Below are positions 1-8,152 of a stretch of 64,000 nt of DNA, piece after piece; positions within the stretch are counted from its first letter, which is position 1, and each line of letters begins with the position of its first letter. Under the pieces are notes generated by a model that saw only the letters and a program-made list of their open reading frames with translations, was not told where the DNA came from and made no database searches. The DNA lies in the NCBI GenBank assembly GCA_015063165.1, contig SUSZ01000007.1, positions 1-64,000 of the forward strand. The letters run 5' to 3'. The stretch is from Thermoplasmata archaeon (GTDB lineage Archaea; Thermoplasmatota; Thermoplasmata; Methanomassiliicoccales; Methanomethylophilaceae). Position numbers and translations under genes: made by a program.

Positions 1-121
1 CTTTGTCACACAGGCTTCATACAACCTGTTACCAGGTTGCATGCTGTGTTAGGGTCAGACAGAACAGATTGTCTGGTTACTCATCTTCTAGATTTTCGCA
101 ATCCTCCATATCACTTTCACG
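1..121. other. Non-coding left edge with two short hairpins
   Basis: No convincing gene is seen here. Two perfect inverted repeats are visible: CAACCTG/CAGGTTG at 22-39 with a four-base loop, and CAGACA/TGTCTG at 56-75. They lie downstream of the transposase-like gene, which reads leftward, so they may be its terminator or part of the end of a mobile element. The window edge prevents a decision. Confidence 0.4.
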
Positions 122-1546
122 TCACACCGATTCTTCCGGGTTCATCAGGGAGTCCTTGTACTCGGATGCGGACAGCTCCGCCGGAATCTTCATGCCGATG
201 CCCTTGAACATCTTGGACGCTCCGGAACCAGCCTTCTCCACGACCACCTTGTCGCCGATGCAGCACATGACCGACTGAGCTGTTCCGAGCGCCTCGGTAA
301 GGCTGACGCCCTTGGAGGTGAAGTCCGCCGAGATCTTCTCCTGGATGCAGGAGGCGACGAAGTTGCACACGGCTGCTCCGCATGCGTCCTGGACAGGGAT
401 GTCGGAGGGGATCGTGGCTCTGCAGGCGGCTTCCAGCTCAAGTCCGGAGGCATATGCGTCCGCGACCAGCTCGGGGCTTCCGCCCTTGTTGGAGATCAGG
501 ACCTGGAACATGGGCGAAGGGGTCTCGTATCCGCCCATGTCGGCAATGACATAGGCGTAAGCCTTCTTTCCGAAGACATCGATCTTCTTCCTCATGGCGA
601 ACAGCTCCTTGCCGTCCTTCTCGAAGACGCATTCCTTCTCTCCGATGCGCTTCAGAGCCTTCTGGCAGAGGTCCTTGTACGGGAACCCCTTCTTGGTAGG
701 CATGACCGCGATGAATGTCATTCCGGAATCCGGCCCGTAAGCCTTGAACAGGGATTCCGTGACGTAGCTCTCGTTCAGGATGGCCACGCCGTCCCCTCCG
801 TGGTCCAGGGACCAGCGTCCGGGATCGACCACAGGCTCGCATCCGACCGGCTTTCCTCCGACTCCGTCGAAGATCAGGACGGTCTTGGTTCCCATGTAGC
901 TCACGGCGTCCGTGTAGAACGGCACCCTGTCGATGGCCAGCATGTCCTTGATCGCACTCCTGACGGTGGCGGACCCCATCTTGTGGTAGTACTTTCCGCC
1001 GCCGACGGCGTCCTTGGAGAAGACTTCGGAGACGAACGACCTATCCACCAGGGACTTCACTGGGATCCTGGACCCGTCCGCCACGATCCTGTGCATGATG
1101 CGGACTATAGTCCCCTCGTAGAGGGCATCGTCCGAAAGGCATGCCCTGAGCTTCGGAAGCTCGCCGGAAGACTTCAGCGCCTCCAGCGCCATATAGACGT
1201 CTCCGAAGACCTTGTGAGGGCCTTCCGGAGCGCTCACGACCTTCTCCACGACCTTCTCCGGCTCTACGGCAGAGGCCTCGGCCTCCTTGGGAGCGGGCAT
1301 CTCGTCAGGATCGTAGAAGCGGTCTTCGTCGACATCGTATGCCACCAGTCCGCGCGTGGGGGACATGAAGACTCCCCTGCGCTTCGAGGGATCGAGGCTC
1401 ACTATCTTCCCGAGCTTCTCCCTCTGAACCTGCTTGGAATGGTACTTGCCATCCTTCACATAGACGACATCCATAATCACAGCGCTGCCGGAACGGACGC
1501 TGCCGTCCTCGTTGCGTACAAGCTTCTGAACTTTGATGAATGACAT
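122..1546 (-). CDS. IS4/IS1634-like transposase or derived protein
   Basis: A 474-residue protein resembling the DDE transposases of the IS4/IS1634 groups. Around residues 185-300 it has the typical order of a short strand with GTKTVLIFDG, a glycine/proline turn, then an alpha/beta segment ending FIAVMPTKKG. An acidic, proline-rich stretch occupies roughly residues 90-120. The expected catalytic Asp-Asp-Glu positions are not obvious, so it may be inactive or domesticated. The start is the ATG at 1546, just downstream of AT-rich DNA (TTAATATTATTG) that could hold the promoter. A CACTATAG inverted repeat lies at about 1585-1615. Terminal inverted repeats of an element could not be paired by eye. 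A lineage-specific hypothetical protein is the alternative. Confidence 0.5.
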   Translation of the reverse strand: MSFIKVQKLVRNEDGSVRSGSAVIMDVVYVKDGKYHSKQVQREKLGKIVSLDPSKRRGVFMSPTRGLVAYDVDEDRFYDPDEMPAPKEAEASAVEPEKVVEKVVSAPEGPHKVFGDVYMALEALKSSGELPKLRACLSDDALYEGTIVRIMHRIVADGSRIPVKSLVDRSFVSEVFSKDAVGGGKYYHKMGSATVRSAIKDMLAIDRVPFYTDAVSYMGTKTVLIFDGVGGKPVGCEPVVDPGRWSLDHGGDGVAILNESYVTESLFKAYGPDSGMTFIAVMPTKKGFPYKDLCQKALKRIGEKECVFEKDGKELFAMRKKIDVFGKKAYAYVIADMGGYETPSPMFQVLISNKGGSPELVADAYASGLELEAACRATIPSDIPVQDACGAAVCNFVASCIQEKISADFTSKGVSLTEALGTAQSVMCCIGDKVVVEKAGSGASKMFKGIGMKIPAELSASEYKDSLMNPEESV

Positions 1547-1717
1547 ACGTATTGTGTATATTCATAGACGTTAATATTATTGCCCTATAGTGATAAGCTG
1601 AACTTCACACTATAGTGAAAAAAGAAAATTCATCGCTAACGATCGAACCCTCGTGTTTGAAACCTCCCCTCTCCGTTTGAGGCCTAAGAGGTTGTTGCGC
1701 GGAAGTCCACGATCGCA

Positions 1718-1734
1718 CCACCGCAAGGCGGTGG
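1718..1734 (-). terminator. Hairpin downstream of the AbrB-type gene
   Basis: A perfect 7-bp stem, CCACCGC/GCGGTGG with a three-base loop, lies 11 bases beyond the stop of the leftward AbrB-type gene. There is no strong T-run, so its use as a terminator is inferred from position. Confidence 0.4.
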
Positions 1735-1744
1735 GTAGCTGTGC

Positions 1745-1933
1745 TCAGCGCTTGCCCTCGTTCTCGGAGTTTTCCCAAACGAGCTTTCCGGCACGTATCA
1801 CGATGTCGCCATCGGACTCTATGAAGACAACGTAGTCGCCCTCGGTTATTCCGAGACGCTCCTTTACAGCCTTGGGTATCGCTATCTGGCCTCTGCCTGA
1901 AACTTTGGCTTCCGATATGAAGTGACTTCCCAT
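1745..1933 (-). CDS. AbrB/SpoVT-type DNA-binding protein
   Basis: A 62-residue swapped-hairpin AbrB protein. Residues about 9-45 match the family core: a KVSGRGQIAIPKAVKE segment followed by GITEGDYVVF and a second strand GDIVI. Such proteins are dimeric transcription factors or the antitoxin half of toxin-antitoxin pairs. No toxin gene is adjacent, so a stand-alone regulator is more likely. The start is the ATG at 1933, placing the AbrB core at the N-terminus. The frame stays open about 40 codons further upstream, but that extension is rich in Cys and His and does not look like family sequence. A hairpin follows the stop. Confidence 0.75.
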   Translation of the reverse strand: MGSHFISEAKVSGRGQIAIPKAVKERLGITEGDYVVFIESDGDIVIRAGKLVWENSENEGKR

Positions 1934-2141
1934 GCAACGGTATTGCATCAGGGTGTTGATATAGGAAACGCAACAATAAGGCAACTGAAACAATAGCTGA
2001 TTCCCGTTTTCACTATGGCAATACGATCTCACCCTTAGAGTGTCATGTACCACTGACATAGCTGGTCAGCGGACAACCAATAATCGATTAGCTAGCGAGT
2101 TGCAGGATAGTAAGAAATAAACGGCTACCGATTCCGCAAGC

Positions 2142-3434
2142 ATGCCCACATTGCAGATTGCTTTGGACCTGATGCAGCTCAGCAGAACTTTGGTCATCGC
2201 ACACGAAGCAGTGGATGGAGGTGCCGACTGGATCGAGGCCGGGACCCCTCTGATCAAAAGCGAAGGTGCCGAGGCGGTCCGCGCTCTGAGAAGGGAATTC
2301 CCCGGAAAAAAGCTCATCGCGGACACCAAGACCATGGACGTCGGAGCCTTCGAAGTGGAGATTATGGCGAAGGCTGGGGCCGACATCGTGACGGTCCTCG
2401 GTCTCGCGGAGAATTCCACCATCGACGAAGCCGTCAAAGCCGGAAGGAAGTACGGCGCCGAGATCATGGTCGACATGATCAACGTGCCGGACAAGGTCGC
2501 CCGCGCGAAGGAAGTGGAGAAGCTCGGGGTGGCCTATATCTGCCTCCACATGGGGATCGACACCCAGATGAAGGGCGAGGAGCCCCCTATCGACATCCTC
2601 AGGAAGATCGTGGACGCGGTCTCCATACCTGTCGCCGTTGCTGGTGGCATAACCGCGGAGAACGCCGGCTCCTATGTCGAGGCCGGTGCTTCCGACGTCA
2701 TCGTCGGCGGGGCCATCATCAAGACCGAGAACATCAAAGGCGCTGCAGAGAACATCAAGAAGGCCATGGCGGGAGCCAAGATCAACACCGACCTGGCCAA
2801 GAAGTACACCGAGGAGGACCTCTTCGAGGCTTTCGCGAGGGTCTCCACCTGCAACATCTCCGACGCGTTCCACAAGCAGGGAGTTATGATCGGCATTCTC
2901 CCCCAGTCGCTGAAGCACAGGCAAAGGATGGTCGGACGCGCTCTGACCGTCCAGACCACCAACGGGGACTGGGCGAAGCCTGTCGAAGCCATAGACCGCG
3001 TGAACAAAGGCGACATCCTCGTCGTGGACGTCGGAGGAGCGCCTGTAGCCGTATGGGGAGAGCTCGCCACCTGCTCGGCCATGGTCATGGGTGCGGCCGG
3101 GATAGTCATCGACGGAGCAATAAGGGACATCGACGACATCCGCGACCTGGAGTTCCCCGCGTTCTCCCGCACTGTGGCGCCCTGCGCCGGCGAGCCTAAA
3201 GGATACGGCGGCATCGGCATCGAAGTAACCGTAGGCGGCCAGAGGGTCCGCACCGGGGACTGGATCGTCGGAGACGAGTCCGGCGTCGTCGTCATCCCCA
3301 AGGAGTCCGCGGTCGAAGTCGCGAACCGCGCTCTCGATGTGCATGAGAGGGAGAACAGGACCAGGGAGGAGATCCGCAGAGGGTCGACCCTGTCCAAGGT
3401 GAACGAGCTCGCCAAGTGGGAGCCTGTAAGCTGA
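2142..3434 (+). CDS. hps: 3-hexulose-6-phosphate synthase fused to RraA-like domain
   Basis: A 430-residue two-domain protein. Residues 1-210 are an OMP-decarboxylase-type TIM barrel of the hexulose-phosphate synthase family, with the ADTKTMD signature at 60-66 carrying the catalytic Asp-Lys-Asp set. Residues about 215-400 are an RraA/demethylmenaquinone-methyltransferase-like fold. The synthase condenses formaldehyde with ribulose 5-phosphate. In archaea it is often run in reverse to make ribulose 5-phosphate for nucleotides, or to handle formaldehyde for pterin C1 pools. The same fusion is known from methanogens such as Methanosarcina. The function of the RraA part in this setting is not known. 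The gene is monocistronic and convergent with htpX. Confidence 0.88.
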   Translation: MPTLQIALDLMQLSRTLVIAHEAVDGGADWIEAGTPLIKSEGAEAVRALRREFPGKKLIADTKTMDVGAFEVEIMAKAGADIVTVLGLAENSTIDEAVKAGRKYGAEIMVDMINVPDKVARAKEVEKLGVAYICLHMGIDTQMKGEEPPIDILRKIVDAVSIPVAVAGGITAENAGSYVEAGASDVIVGGAIIKTENIKGAAENIKKAMAGAKINTDLAKKYTEEDLFEAFARVSTCNISDAFHKQGVMIGILPQSLKHRQRMVGRALTVQTTNGDWAKPVEAIDRVNKGDILVVDVGGAPVAVWGELATCSAMVMGAAGIVIDGAIRDIDDIRDLEFPAFSRTVAPCAGEPKGYGGIGIEVTVGGQRVRTGDWIVGDESGVVVIPKESAVEVANRALDVHERENRTREEIRRGSTLSKVNELAKWEPVS

Positions 3435-3439
3435 ATTCA

Positions 3440-3481
3440 AAAAAAAGAGCCCGGACATCCTGCCCGGACCCTTGGTTTTTT
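3440..3481. terminator. Bidirectional T-tract terminator between hps and htpX
   Basis: A run of A residues after the hps stop (about 3440-3447) and a run of T residues at 3475-3480 flank two direct copies of GCCCGGAC. Read from either side, a GC-rich block is followed by oligo-T, as expected for convergent archaeal terminators. The GC block gives only a weak hairpin. Confidence 0.6.
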
Positions 3482-4374
3482 CAATATCCGCGAAGCTCGG
3501 CGTCGAGCTCGCGGAGCTTTGCGACCCTGTCCTCGGTGGAGGGGTGGGTCCTGAAGAGACCGGAGATCGTGGACTTGATCTTGGTCCCAGAGGGGTTTGT
3601 GATCCACACGCTGCTGTAAGAGTCCCTGTCGTAGCTGCCGGACATGCTCGCAGATGCGGTGCATCCTCCCTCGAGCTTCATGAGGGCGTTAGCGAGCGCC
3701 ATGGGCTTGCCGGTGAGCCTTCCTCCCGACTCGTCAGCCAGGAACTCGCGGCTCCTGGACACTCCGAGCTGGATCAGCGCGGCGGCGATAGGGGCTGCGA
3801 TATCCGCGATTATCAGGATGATCAGCCCTGCTGGATTCTTGTTGTCGTTGTTGAATATCGCCGCGTAGACCCCCATCCTGGTCACGAAGGAGATTATCGA
3901 AGCCAGAGTGGAAGCGACGGACATCACGAGTATGTCGCGGTTCTTGACATGGGACATCTCGTGCGCCATGACCCCCTCGAGCTCTTCGTCGTTGAGAAGG
4001 TCCAGCAGAGGCCTGGTGGCCACCACAGCAGCGTTCTTGGGGTTGCGCCCGGTCGCGAACGCGTTGGGCATGGGGACCTCGGATATGCCCACCTCGGGCA
4101 TGGGAAGGTCCGCCCTGATGGCCAGGCTCTCGACGATATCGTACAGCCTGGGCTCCTCGTCCCTGGTGATCAGATGCACCTTGTTGGCAACGAGGGCCAT
4201 CTTCTTCGAGCAGAAGTACGAGTAGATGTTGATCCCTATGGAAAGGGCAAGCATGACGTAGAACCCTGCCCAGACGTTGTTGAACACGTAACCGACCGCG
4301 ATGCCTATGGCTACGAGCAGCCCGGTCATGAACGCGAACATCATAGCGGTTTTCAAGCGCCAGAACACTTTCAT
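3481..4374 (-). CDS. htpX: HtpX-family membrane zinc metalloprotease
   Basis: A 297-residue M48B peptidase. The zinc motif HEMSH is at residues 138-142 inside GVMAHEMSHVKNRD, and the third ligand probably lies near FLADESGGRLTG. Two N-terminal membrane helices (about 9-30 and 36-55) and two more after the zinc motif (about 148-205) give the usual HtpX topology, with the active site facing the cytoplasm. The family degrades misfolded membrane proteins. The ATG at 4374 has GAGGG upstream and a TATA-like TTATATATC further back on the minus strand. The gene is convergent with hps and is followed upstream by the separate metallo-beta-lactamase-like/TatD pair. Confidence 0.9.
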   Translation of the reverse strand: MKVFWRLKTAMMFAFMTGLLVAIGIAVGYVFNNVWAGFYVMLALSIGINIYSYFCSKKMALVANKVHLITRDEEPRLYDIVESLAIRADLPMPEVGISEVPMPNAFATGRNPKNAAVVATRPLLDLLNDEELEGVMAHEMSHVKNRDILVMSVASTLASIISFVTRMGVYAAIFNNDNKNPAGLIILIIADIAAPIAAALIQLGVSRSREFLADESGGRLTGKPMALANALMKLEGGCTASASMSGSYDRDSYSSVWITNPSGTKIKSTISGLFRTHPSTEDRVAKLRELDAELRGY

Positions 4375-4451
4375 CGTTTTCCCTCTTCTATTACAGATAT
4401 ATAATCAATATGGATAAAACTGTATCACATCGCTTTCCATCGAGTTCAGTA

Positions 4452-5213
4452 TCAGGACCTCTCGTCGGTGTACGAGAAGCCGGCGTAGAACTCCTTCACG
4501 CCTGCGAGGCCCAGGTTGACCCTCATGTTGGTGATCCCGTTCCTTCCGGTGCGGTGGTTGAGGTAGACATCGTCGACGGAATGGGCCGCCAAAGATGCGG
4601 CGTAAGCATCAGCCACAGGCTTCTTCGATTTCTCGAGGTCCAGGGACCCCAGGAATGCCATCGTCCTCTTGTTGAAGCGGGACTCTGCCTCCGTCAGAGC
4701 GTTCTCGGGACCTCCGACCCCACGTCCACTCAGTATGACCAGACCGCGGGGAGCGTCGATCACCGCATAAGCCTCCTTGTATCCGTTACCGGAATCAAAG
4801 TATGGCGTCCTGAAGACCCTGGGGATCGGCTCTATCCATCCGTCGTCGTAATGCAGGATGGCGTTGGCCCTGTCGGATTCCGAAATGCCGCTGGACTTGG
4901 ACAGGAGGCCGGACTTCTCCGGATACATCCCCTGCATCACGTAGACGTCCACCGGCTTCGTCCTCTCCTTGAGGAGGCCGTCCAGCCCGCGGTAGTTATC
5001 TGGGTGGGGCTGGGACACCACGACGGCGTCTATGGAGTCCGGCTCGATGCCCAGGCATGACAGGTTGTGGGCCAGGTATCTTCCGCGGAGTCCCGTGTCG
5101 AACAGGAGCCTCCTCTCTCCGACATCGACCAGCATGGCCGAGCCTTTCGCGCCTATCAGGGACGTGTTCTCCTTGGCGCCCTCGTCGTATACGCATGTGA
5201 CCTTGAATGACAT
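4452..5213 (-). CDS. Metallo-beta-lactamase-fold protein with altered metal motif
   Basis: A protein of about 253 residues. Its N-terminus resembles the MBL-fold branch related to the so-called dihydropteroate/RFA-P-synthase-like hydrolases: LVDVGERRLLFDTGL, then a strand ending AVVVSQPHPDNYRGLDGLL. That last segment sits where the HxHxDH metal motif should be, but reads S-Q-P-H-P-D-N, so most ligands are lost or changed. It may bind one metal or none. The ATG at 5213 is preferred over a GTG nine bases upstream because GAGGTGA lies six bases before it and overlaps the stop of the TatD-like gene. The two are therefore probably cotranscribed and translationally coupled. Confidence 0.7.
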   Translation of the reverse strand: MSFKVTCVYDEGAKENTSLIGAKGSAMLVDVGERRLLFDTGLRGRYLAHNLSCLGIEPDSIDAVVVSQPHPDNYRGLDGLLKERTKPVDVYVMQGMYPEKSGLLSKSSGISESDRANAILHYDDGWIEPIPRVFRTPYFDSGNGYKEAYAVIDAPRGLVILSGRGVGGPENALTEAESRFNKRTMAFLGSLDLEKSKKPVADAYAASLAAHSVDDVYLNHRTGRNGITNMRVNLGLAGVKEFYAGFSYTDERS

Positions 5214-5223
5214 GGACTTCACC

Positions 5224-6060
5224 TCAGCGCTTGTAAAGGGAATCGGGTATGTCTCCGCATATCCGGTGGATGCTCTCCACGGGAACCTGCCCGTTGGCCA
5301 GCCAGGCGGACACCTTCTTCGGTACGGTCGTGACCGACATTATCGCTCCAGGCTTCTCCGGATCGTCGATGTAGTCCGTCTCTATCATGAAACGGTCCGT
5401 GCCCTTCCCTATAGCCGTCTTGACGTTGGTCTTGGAGGCGGGAATGGAGGGCATTACCCCGTACGTCTCCTCGTCCGTGACCAGCGGAGGGGACGAATGC
5501 TTGACCACCAGCCCCCTGTCCAGACCGGCGCGGTCGGCGAGCTCCGCGAGGGAACGGTCGGTGTCCTCCTCGGATTCGCAGTGGATGATCACAGGGCAGT
5601 CGTTCTCCTTCGCGAGCTCCATCCCGCGGAGCAGGACCCTGTTGGAAGCGTCCCATATCTCCTGGGACACGGGGAAATGCGGCCTTCCGATCTCTCCGAG
5701 AGCCACTGCTTTGCCCTCTGCGACGTCTCTCGCGGCATCCTCCATGCCCTTGATGAGCATCTCCTCCGCCTTGTCGAGCCCGTAAGCCTCGGCGAGAGGT
5801 ATTATAAGAACAGGATACGGCCCGACGGCGATGTTTATCTCCAGGTTCGTGGCTTCCCTGGCCTTCGCCGCGAGGCTGTAGGTTATCTCGAAGGACCTGG
5901 CGAAGTCCTCCCCTCTGGAGATCCGGACCTCCTTGTACGGAAGGGTGACAAGCGTGAGGCCGGTCCCGCCCAGGGACTCGTACTCCTTGAGAGCATCCAC
6001 ATTGCGTCCTGACGGGCTCATGTGGATGTGGTTGTCGTAGACCGGGACCTTTTCACTCAT
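5224..6060 (-). CDS. TatD-like metal-dependent hydrolase
   Basis: A 278-residue amidohydrolase-superfamily protein. From the ATG at 6060, residues 8-14 read YDNHIHM (the HxH metal pair), followed by a Glu in ALGEIGRP, a His in VIIHCE, a His in VVKHSS and an Asp in IETDY, which is the TatD ligand order. TatD proteins are metal-dependent nucleases or hydrolases; the substrate here is unknown. An upstream in-frame ATG at 6084 sits inside the probable TATA box (TAAAATAT on the minus strand), so the start at 6060, about 24 bases downstream, is favoured and the mRNA would have little or no leader. First gene of a two-gene unit with the MBL-fold protein. Confidence 0.8.
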   Translation of the reverse strand: MSEKVPVYDNHIHMSPSGRNVDALKEYESLGGTGLTLVTLPYKEVRISRGEDFARSFEITYSLAAKAREATNLEINIAVGPYPVLIIPLAEAYGLDKAEEMLIKGMEDAARDVAEGKAVALGEIGRPHFPVSQEIWDASNRVLLRGMELAKENDCPVIIHCESEEDTDRSLAELADRAGLDRGLVVKHSSPPLVTDEETYGVMPSIPASKTNVKTAIGKGTDRFMIETDYIDDPEKPGAIMSVTTVPKKVSAWLANGQVPVESIHRICGDIPDSLYKR

Positions 6061-6116
6061 GTCAATGGGAACGGACACACACATATTTTAGTTTCATAGC
6101 CCATGCTTCGGTCGTC

Positions 6117-7346
6117 ATGGACGGAAACGGACGGTTCCTCTACAAAGCCTTCAAAAGGTACTACCAGACGAACACGCCGTCTCTCCCCGACAGGTTCACC
6201 AGAAGGGAATTCGGCTTCATGTTCTTCGACAAGTCGTATGTCCAGAGGCATCTCTCCTTCAAGAGCCTGGAGGAACTAGGAAGGTTCATGGCCTATCAGA
6301 TCCCGTCACACAGCTACTATTCGACATCGTACTACCGCAAGCCGGACGCCCCGACCATGGACGAGAAGGGCTGGATGGGAGCAGAGCTCATCTTCGACCT
6401 GGACGCGGACCACCTGGAAGGCGCCAAGGAGATGACCTACTCCGAGATGCTGGCTCAGATCAGGAGCGAGATGATCGGCCTGGTCGACAACTTCCTCATC
6501 GGAGACCTGGGATTCTCGGAGGAGCAGGTGCACATAACCTTCTCCGGAGGAAGAGGGTACCACGCTCACGTCAGGCGCCCGGATATCATGAGCCTGAGAA
6601 CGAGCGAGAGAAGGGAGCTGGTGGACTACATCACCTGCTCCGGGCTCAACATAGACTGGGTCTTCCCGTACCACGTGGTGGCCACATCGAAGGTGTCCAC
6701 GGCCGCCGGAACCTACACCAACGTCTCGAAGGACAGGCTGCTGCCTCCCAAGGAGTGCGGAGGATGGAGGCGCAGGATGAGGAAAGGCTTGGAGAAGGTC
6801 GTCGACGACATCTGCGTCATGGACGTGAAGGACGTCAAGAAGACCTATCCGAGCATCAAAGGCAGCAACAACCAGACCGTCCAGAAGGCGAAGGAGGAGC
6901 TCGCCGCCAACAGAGCCAACATGTTCGAGAGGGACACCATGGCGTTCGTGTCGAAGCCGACGCAGGACATCCTGGTCAAGATCATGAAGGAGGACGTCGC
7001 ACATCGCCTCTCCGGAGAGGTCGACGAGCCTGTGACAGCCGACATCAAGAGGCTTATACGTCTTCCAGGGTCTATCCACGGCAAGAGCGGCCTGAGGGTC
7101 ACGCCGATCACCCGCGACGAGCTGACCGACTTCGATCCTCTCCAGTACGCTGTGCCGGAGGTCTACACGGACGAGCCTGTGAAGATAACGATGAGGAGGG
7201 ACGCCTCCCTGAACATGAAAGGACAGGACTTCACACTCAAAGGGGAGACCGAGGTCCCGGAGTTCCTGGCGATATTCCTGATAGGAAGGAAGATGGCAGA
7301 CATAGGATTCGCTTCTGAGAACGAGGGAAGGGAGAGGCTGTTCTGA
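6117..7346 (+). CDS. priS: DNA primase small (catalytic) subunit PriS
   Basis: A 409-residue archaeo-eukaryotic primase. The catalytic DLD (FDLDADHL) is at residues 94-96, the nucleotide-binding SGGRGYHAHV at 143-152, and the conserved RLPGSIHGKSGL motif near residue 318. Together with PriL, encoded at 55619-56653, it makes primers for replication. The start at 6117 leaves 56 bp to the divergent TatD-like gene. The protein is slightly longer than many archaeal PriS, with extra C-terminal sequence. It lies about 7 kb from the probable origin. Confidence 0.93.
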   Translation: MDGNGRFLYKAFKRYYQTNTPSLPDRFTRREFGFMFFDKSYVQRHLSFKSLEELGRFMAYQIPSHSYYSTSYYRKPDAPTMDEKGWMGAELIFDLDADHLEGAKEMTYSEMLAQIRSEMIGLVDNFLIGDLGFSEEQVHITFSGGRGYHAHVRRPDIMSLRTSERRELVDYITCSGLNIDWVFPYHVVATSKVSTAAGTYTNVSKDRLLPPKECGGWRRRMRKGLEKVVDDICVMDVKDVKKTYPSIKGSNNQTVQKAKEELAANRANMFERDTMAFVSKPTQDILVKIMKEDVAHRLSGEVDEPVTADIKRLIRLPGSIHGKSGLRVTPITRDELTDFDPLQYAVPEVYTDEPVKITMRRDASLNMKGQDFTLKGETEVPEFLAIFLIGRKMADIGFASENEGRERLF

Positions 7347-7442
7347 GGTTCCCGCCGTTAAAATCGTCCGCATGCAAAGGACGTCTAATACGGCACGGAC
7401 AAGGGGCTGAGTTGCCGTTCCTGCAGAATCTTCACCTAAACC

Positions 7443-7450
7443 TTTATTAA
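7443..7450 (+). promoter_or_regulatory. TATA box of the L18a-prefoldin-FtsY operon
   Basis: TTTATTAA at 7443-7450, preceded by a purine-rich AACC/BRE-like stretch, sits about 37 bases before the L18a start. It is the best archaeal promoter in the 140-bp gap after priS. A hairpin ACGGCA/TGCCGT lies just upstream at about 7389-7416. Confidence 0.5.
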
Positions 7451-7486
7451 TAGTATAGAGTTCATGGGCACTCTTAGGTAATCACT

Positions 7487-7714
7487 ATGAAAGCATTCCG
7501 CATCACTGGCAGTTACGCAGACGAGAGATTCGTCAGGCAGCCCTTCTCCGTCGAGATGGCGGCAGAGGACTGCGAGGCAGTAAAAGAGAAGGCCTACTCC
7601 ACCATCGGCAGCAAGCACAAGCTCAAGAGATGGCAGATCGACATCACCGATGTCTCCGAGATCCCCGCAGACCAGGTCACTAACCACGTCGTGAAGTACC
7701 AGATCGGTGAGTGA
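7487..7714 (+). CDS. rpl18a: Large ribosomal subunit protein eL20 (L18a/LX)
   Basis: A 75-residue LX/L18Ae protein with the family opening MKAFRITGSY and a basic KHKLKRWQIDI segment at about 44-54. It binds the large ribosomal subunit. It is the first gene of a conserved archaeal operon with prefoldin alpha and FtsY, joining the ribosome, nascent-chain folding and membrane targeting. The stop overlaps the ribosome binding site of the next gene. Confidence 0.92.
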   Translation: MKAFRITGSYADERFVRQPFSVEMAAEDCEAVKEKAYSTIGSKHKLKRWQIDITDVSEIPADQVTNHVVKYQIGE

Positions 7715-7716
7715 AC

Positions 7717-8139
7717 GTGGAAGACGCAGAGCTCCGCCAGGCGATTTCCGTCGCGGAATCATACAAGCAGAGGGTCGAGGCCCTTTCCCGTCAGGTACAG
7801 GTGCTCCGCGTATCCCTCGACGAGGTCACTCTGGCCTCCAACGCTCTCAAAGCATTCAGGGACGCAAAGGACGGGGACGAGATCATGGTCCCCATCGGAG
7901 CGACCTCCTACATCACCGTGAAGGTCACCCCCAACAGGAACGTCGTCGTCGACGTCGGCTCCGACATCTCCGTTGAAAAGGATACCAACTCAGCCATCGA
8001 GTACATGGATGCCAACAACGCTGAGATCTCCGAGGCCTTGACCAAGACCATGGAGGCCCTCAACGAGTCCCAGAACGCTCTCAACAATCTTACTGCGGCT
8101 ATCCAGCAGGAATACAAAGCGAGACAGCAGCTCCAATGA
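7717..8139 (+). CDS. pfdA: Prefoldin alpha subunit
   Basis: About 140 residues with two long coiled coils (roughly 3-45 and 95-138) flanking a beta-hairpin core that includes MVPIGATSYITVKV. This is the prefoldin alpha layout; two alpha and four beta subunits form the jellyfish-shaped holdase that hands unfolded proteins to the thermosome. The GTG at 7717 is preferred over the GTG at 7711 because GGTGA ends six bases before it. The beta subunit is not in the window. Confidence 0.9.
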   Translation: MEDAELRQAISVAESYKQRVEALSRQVQVLRVSLDEVTLASNALKAFRDAKDGDEIMVPIGATSYITVKVTPNRNVVVDVGSDISVEKDTNSAIEYMDANNAEISEALTKTMEALNESQNALNNLTAAIQQEYKARQQLQ

Positions 8140-8152
8140 TCCGGGTGTGAAC

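Noticed and set aside
1934-2059. N-terminal extension of the AbrB-type protein
   Set aside because: The added 42 residues are unlike the family and have no ribosome binding site; the ATG at 1933 gives a complete AbrB domain.
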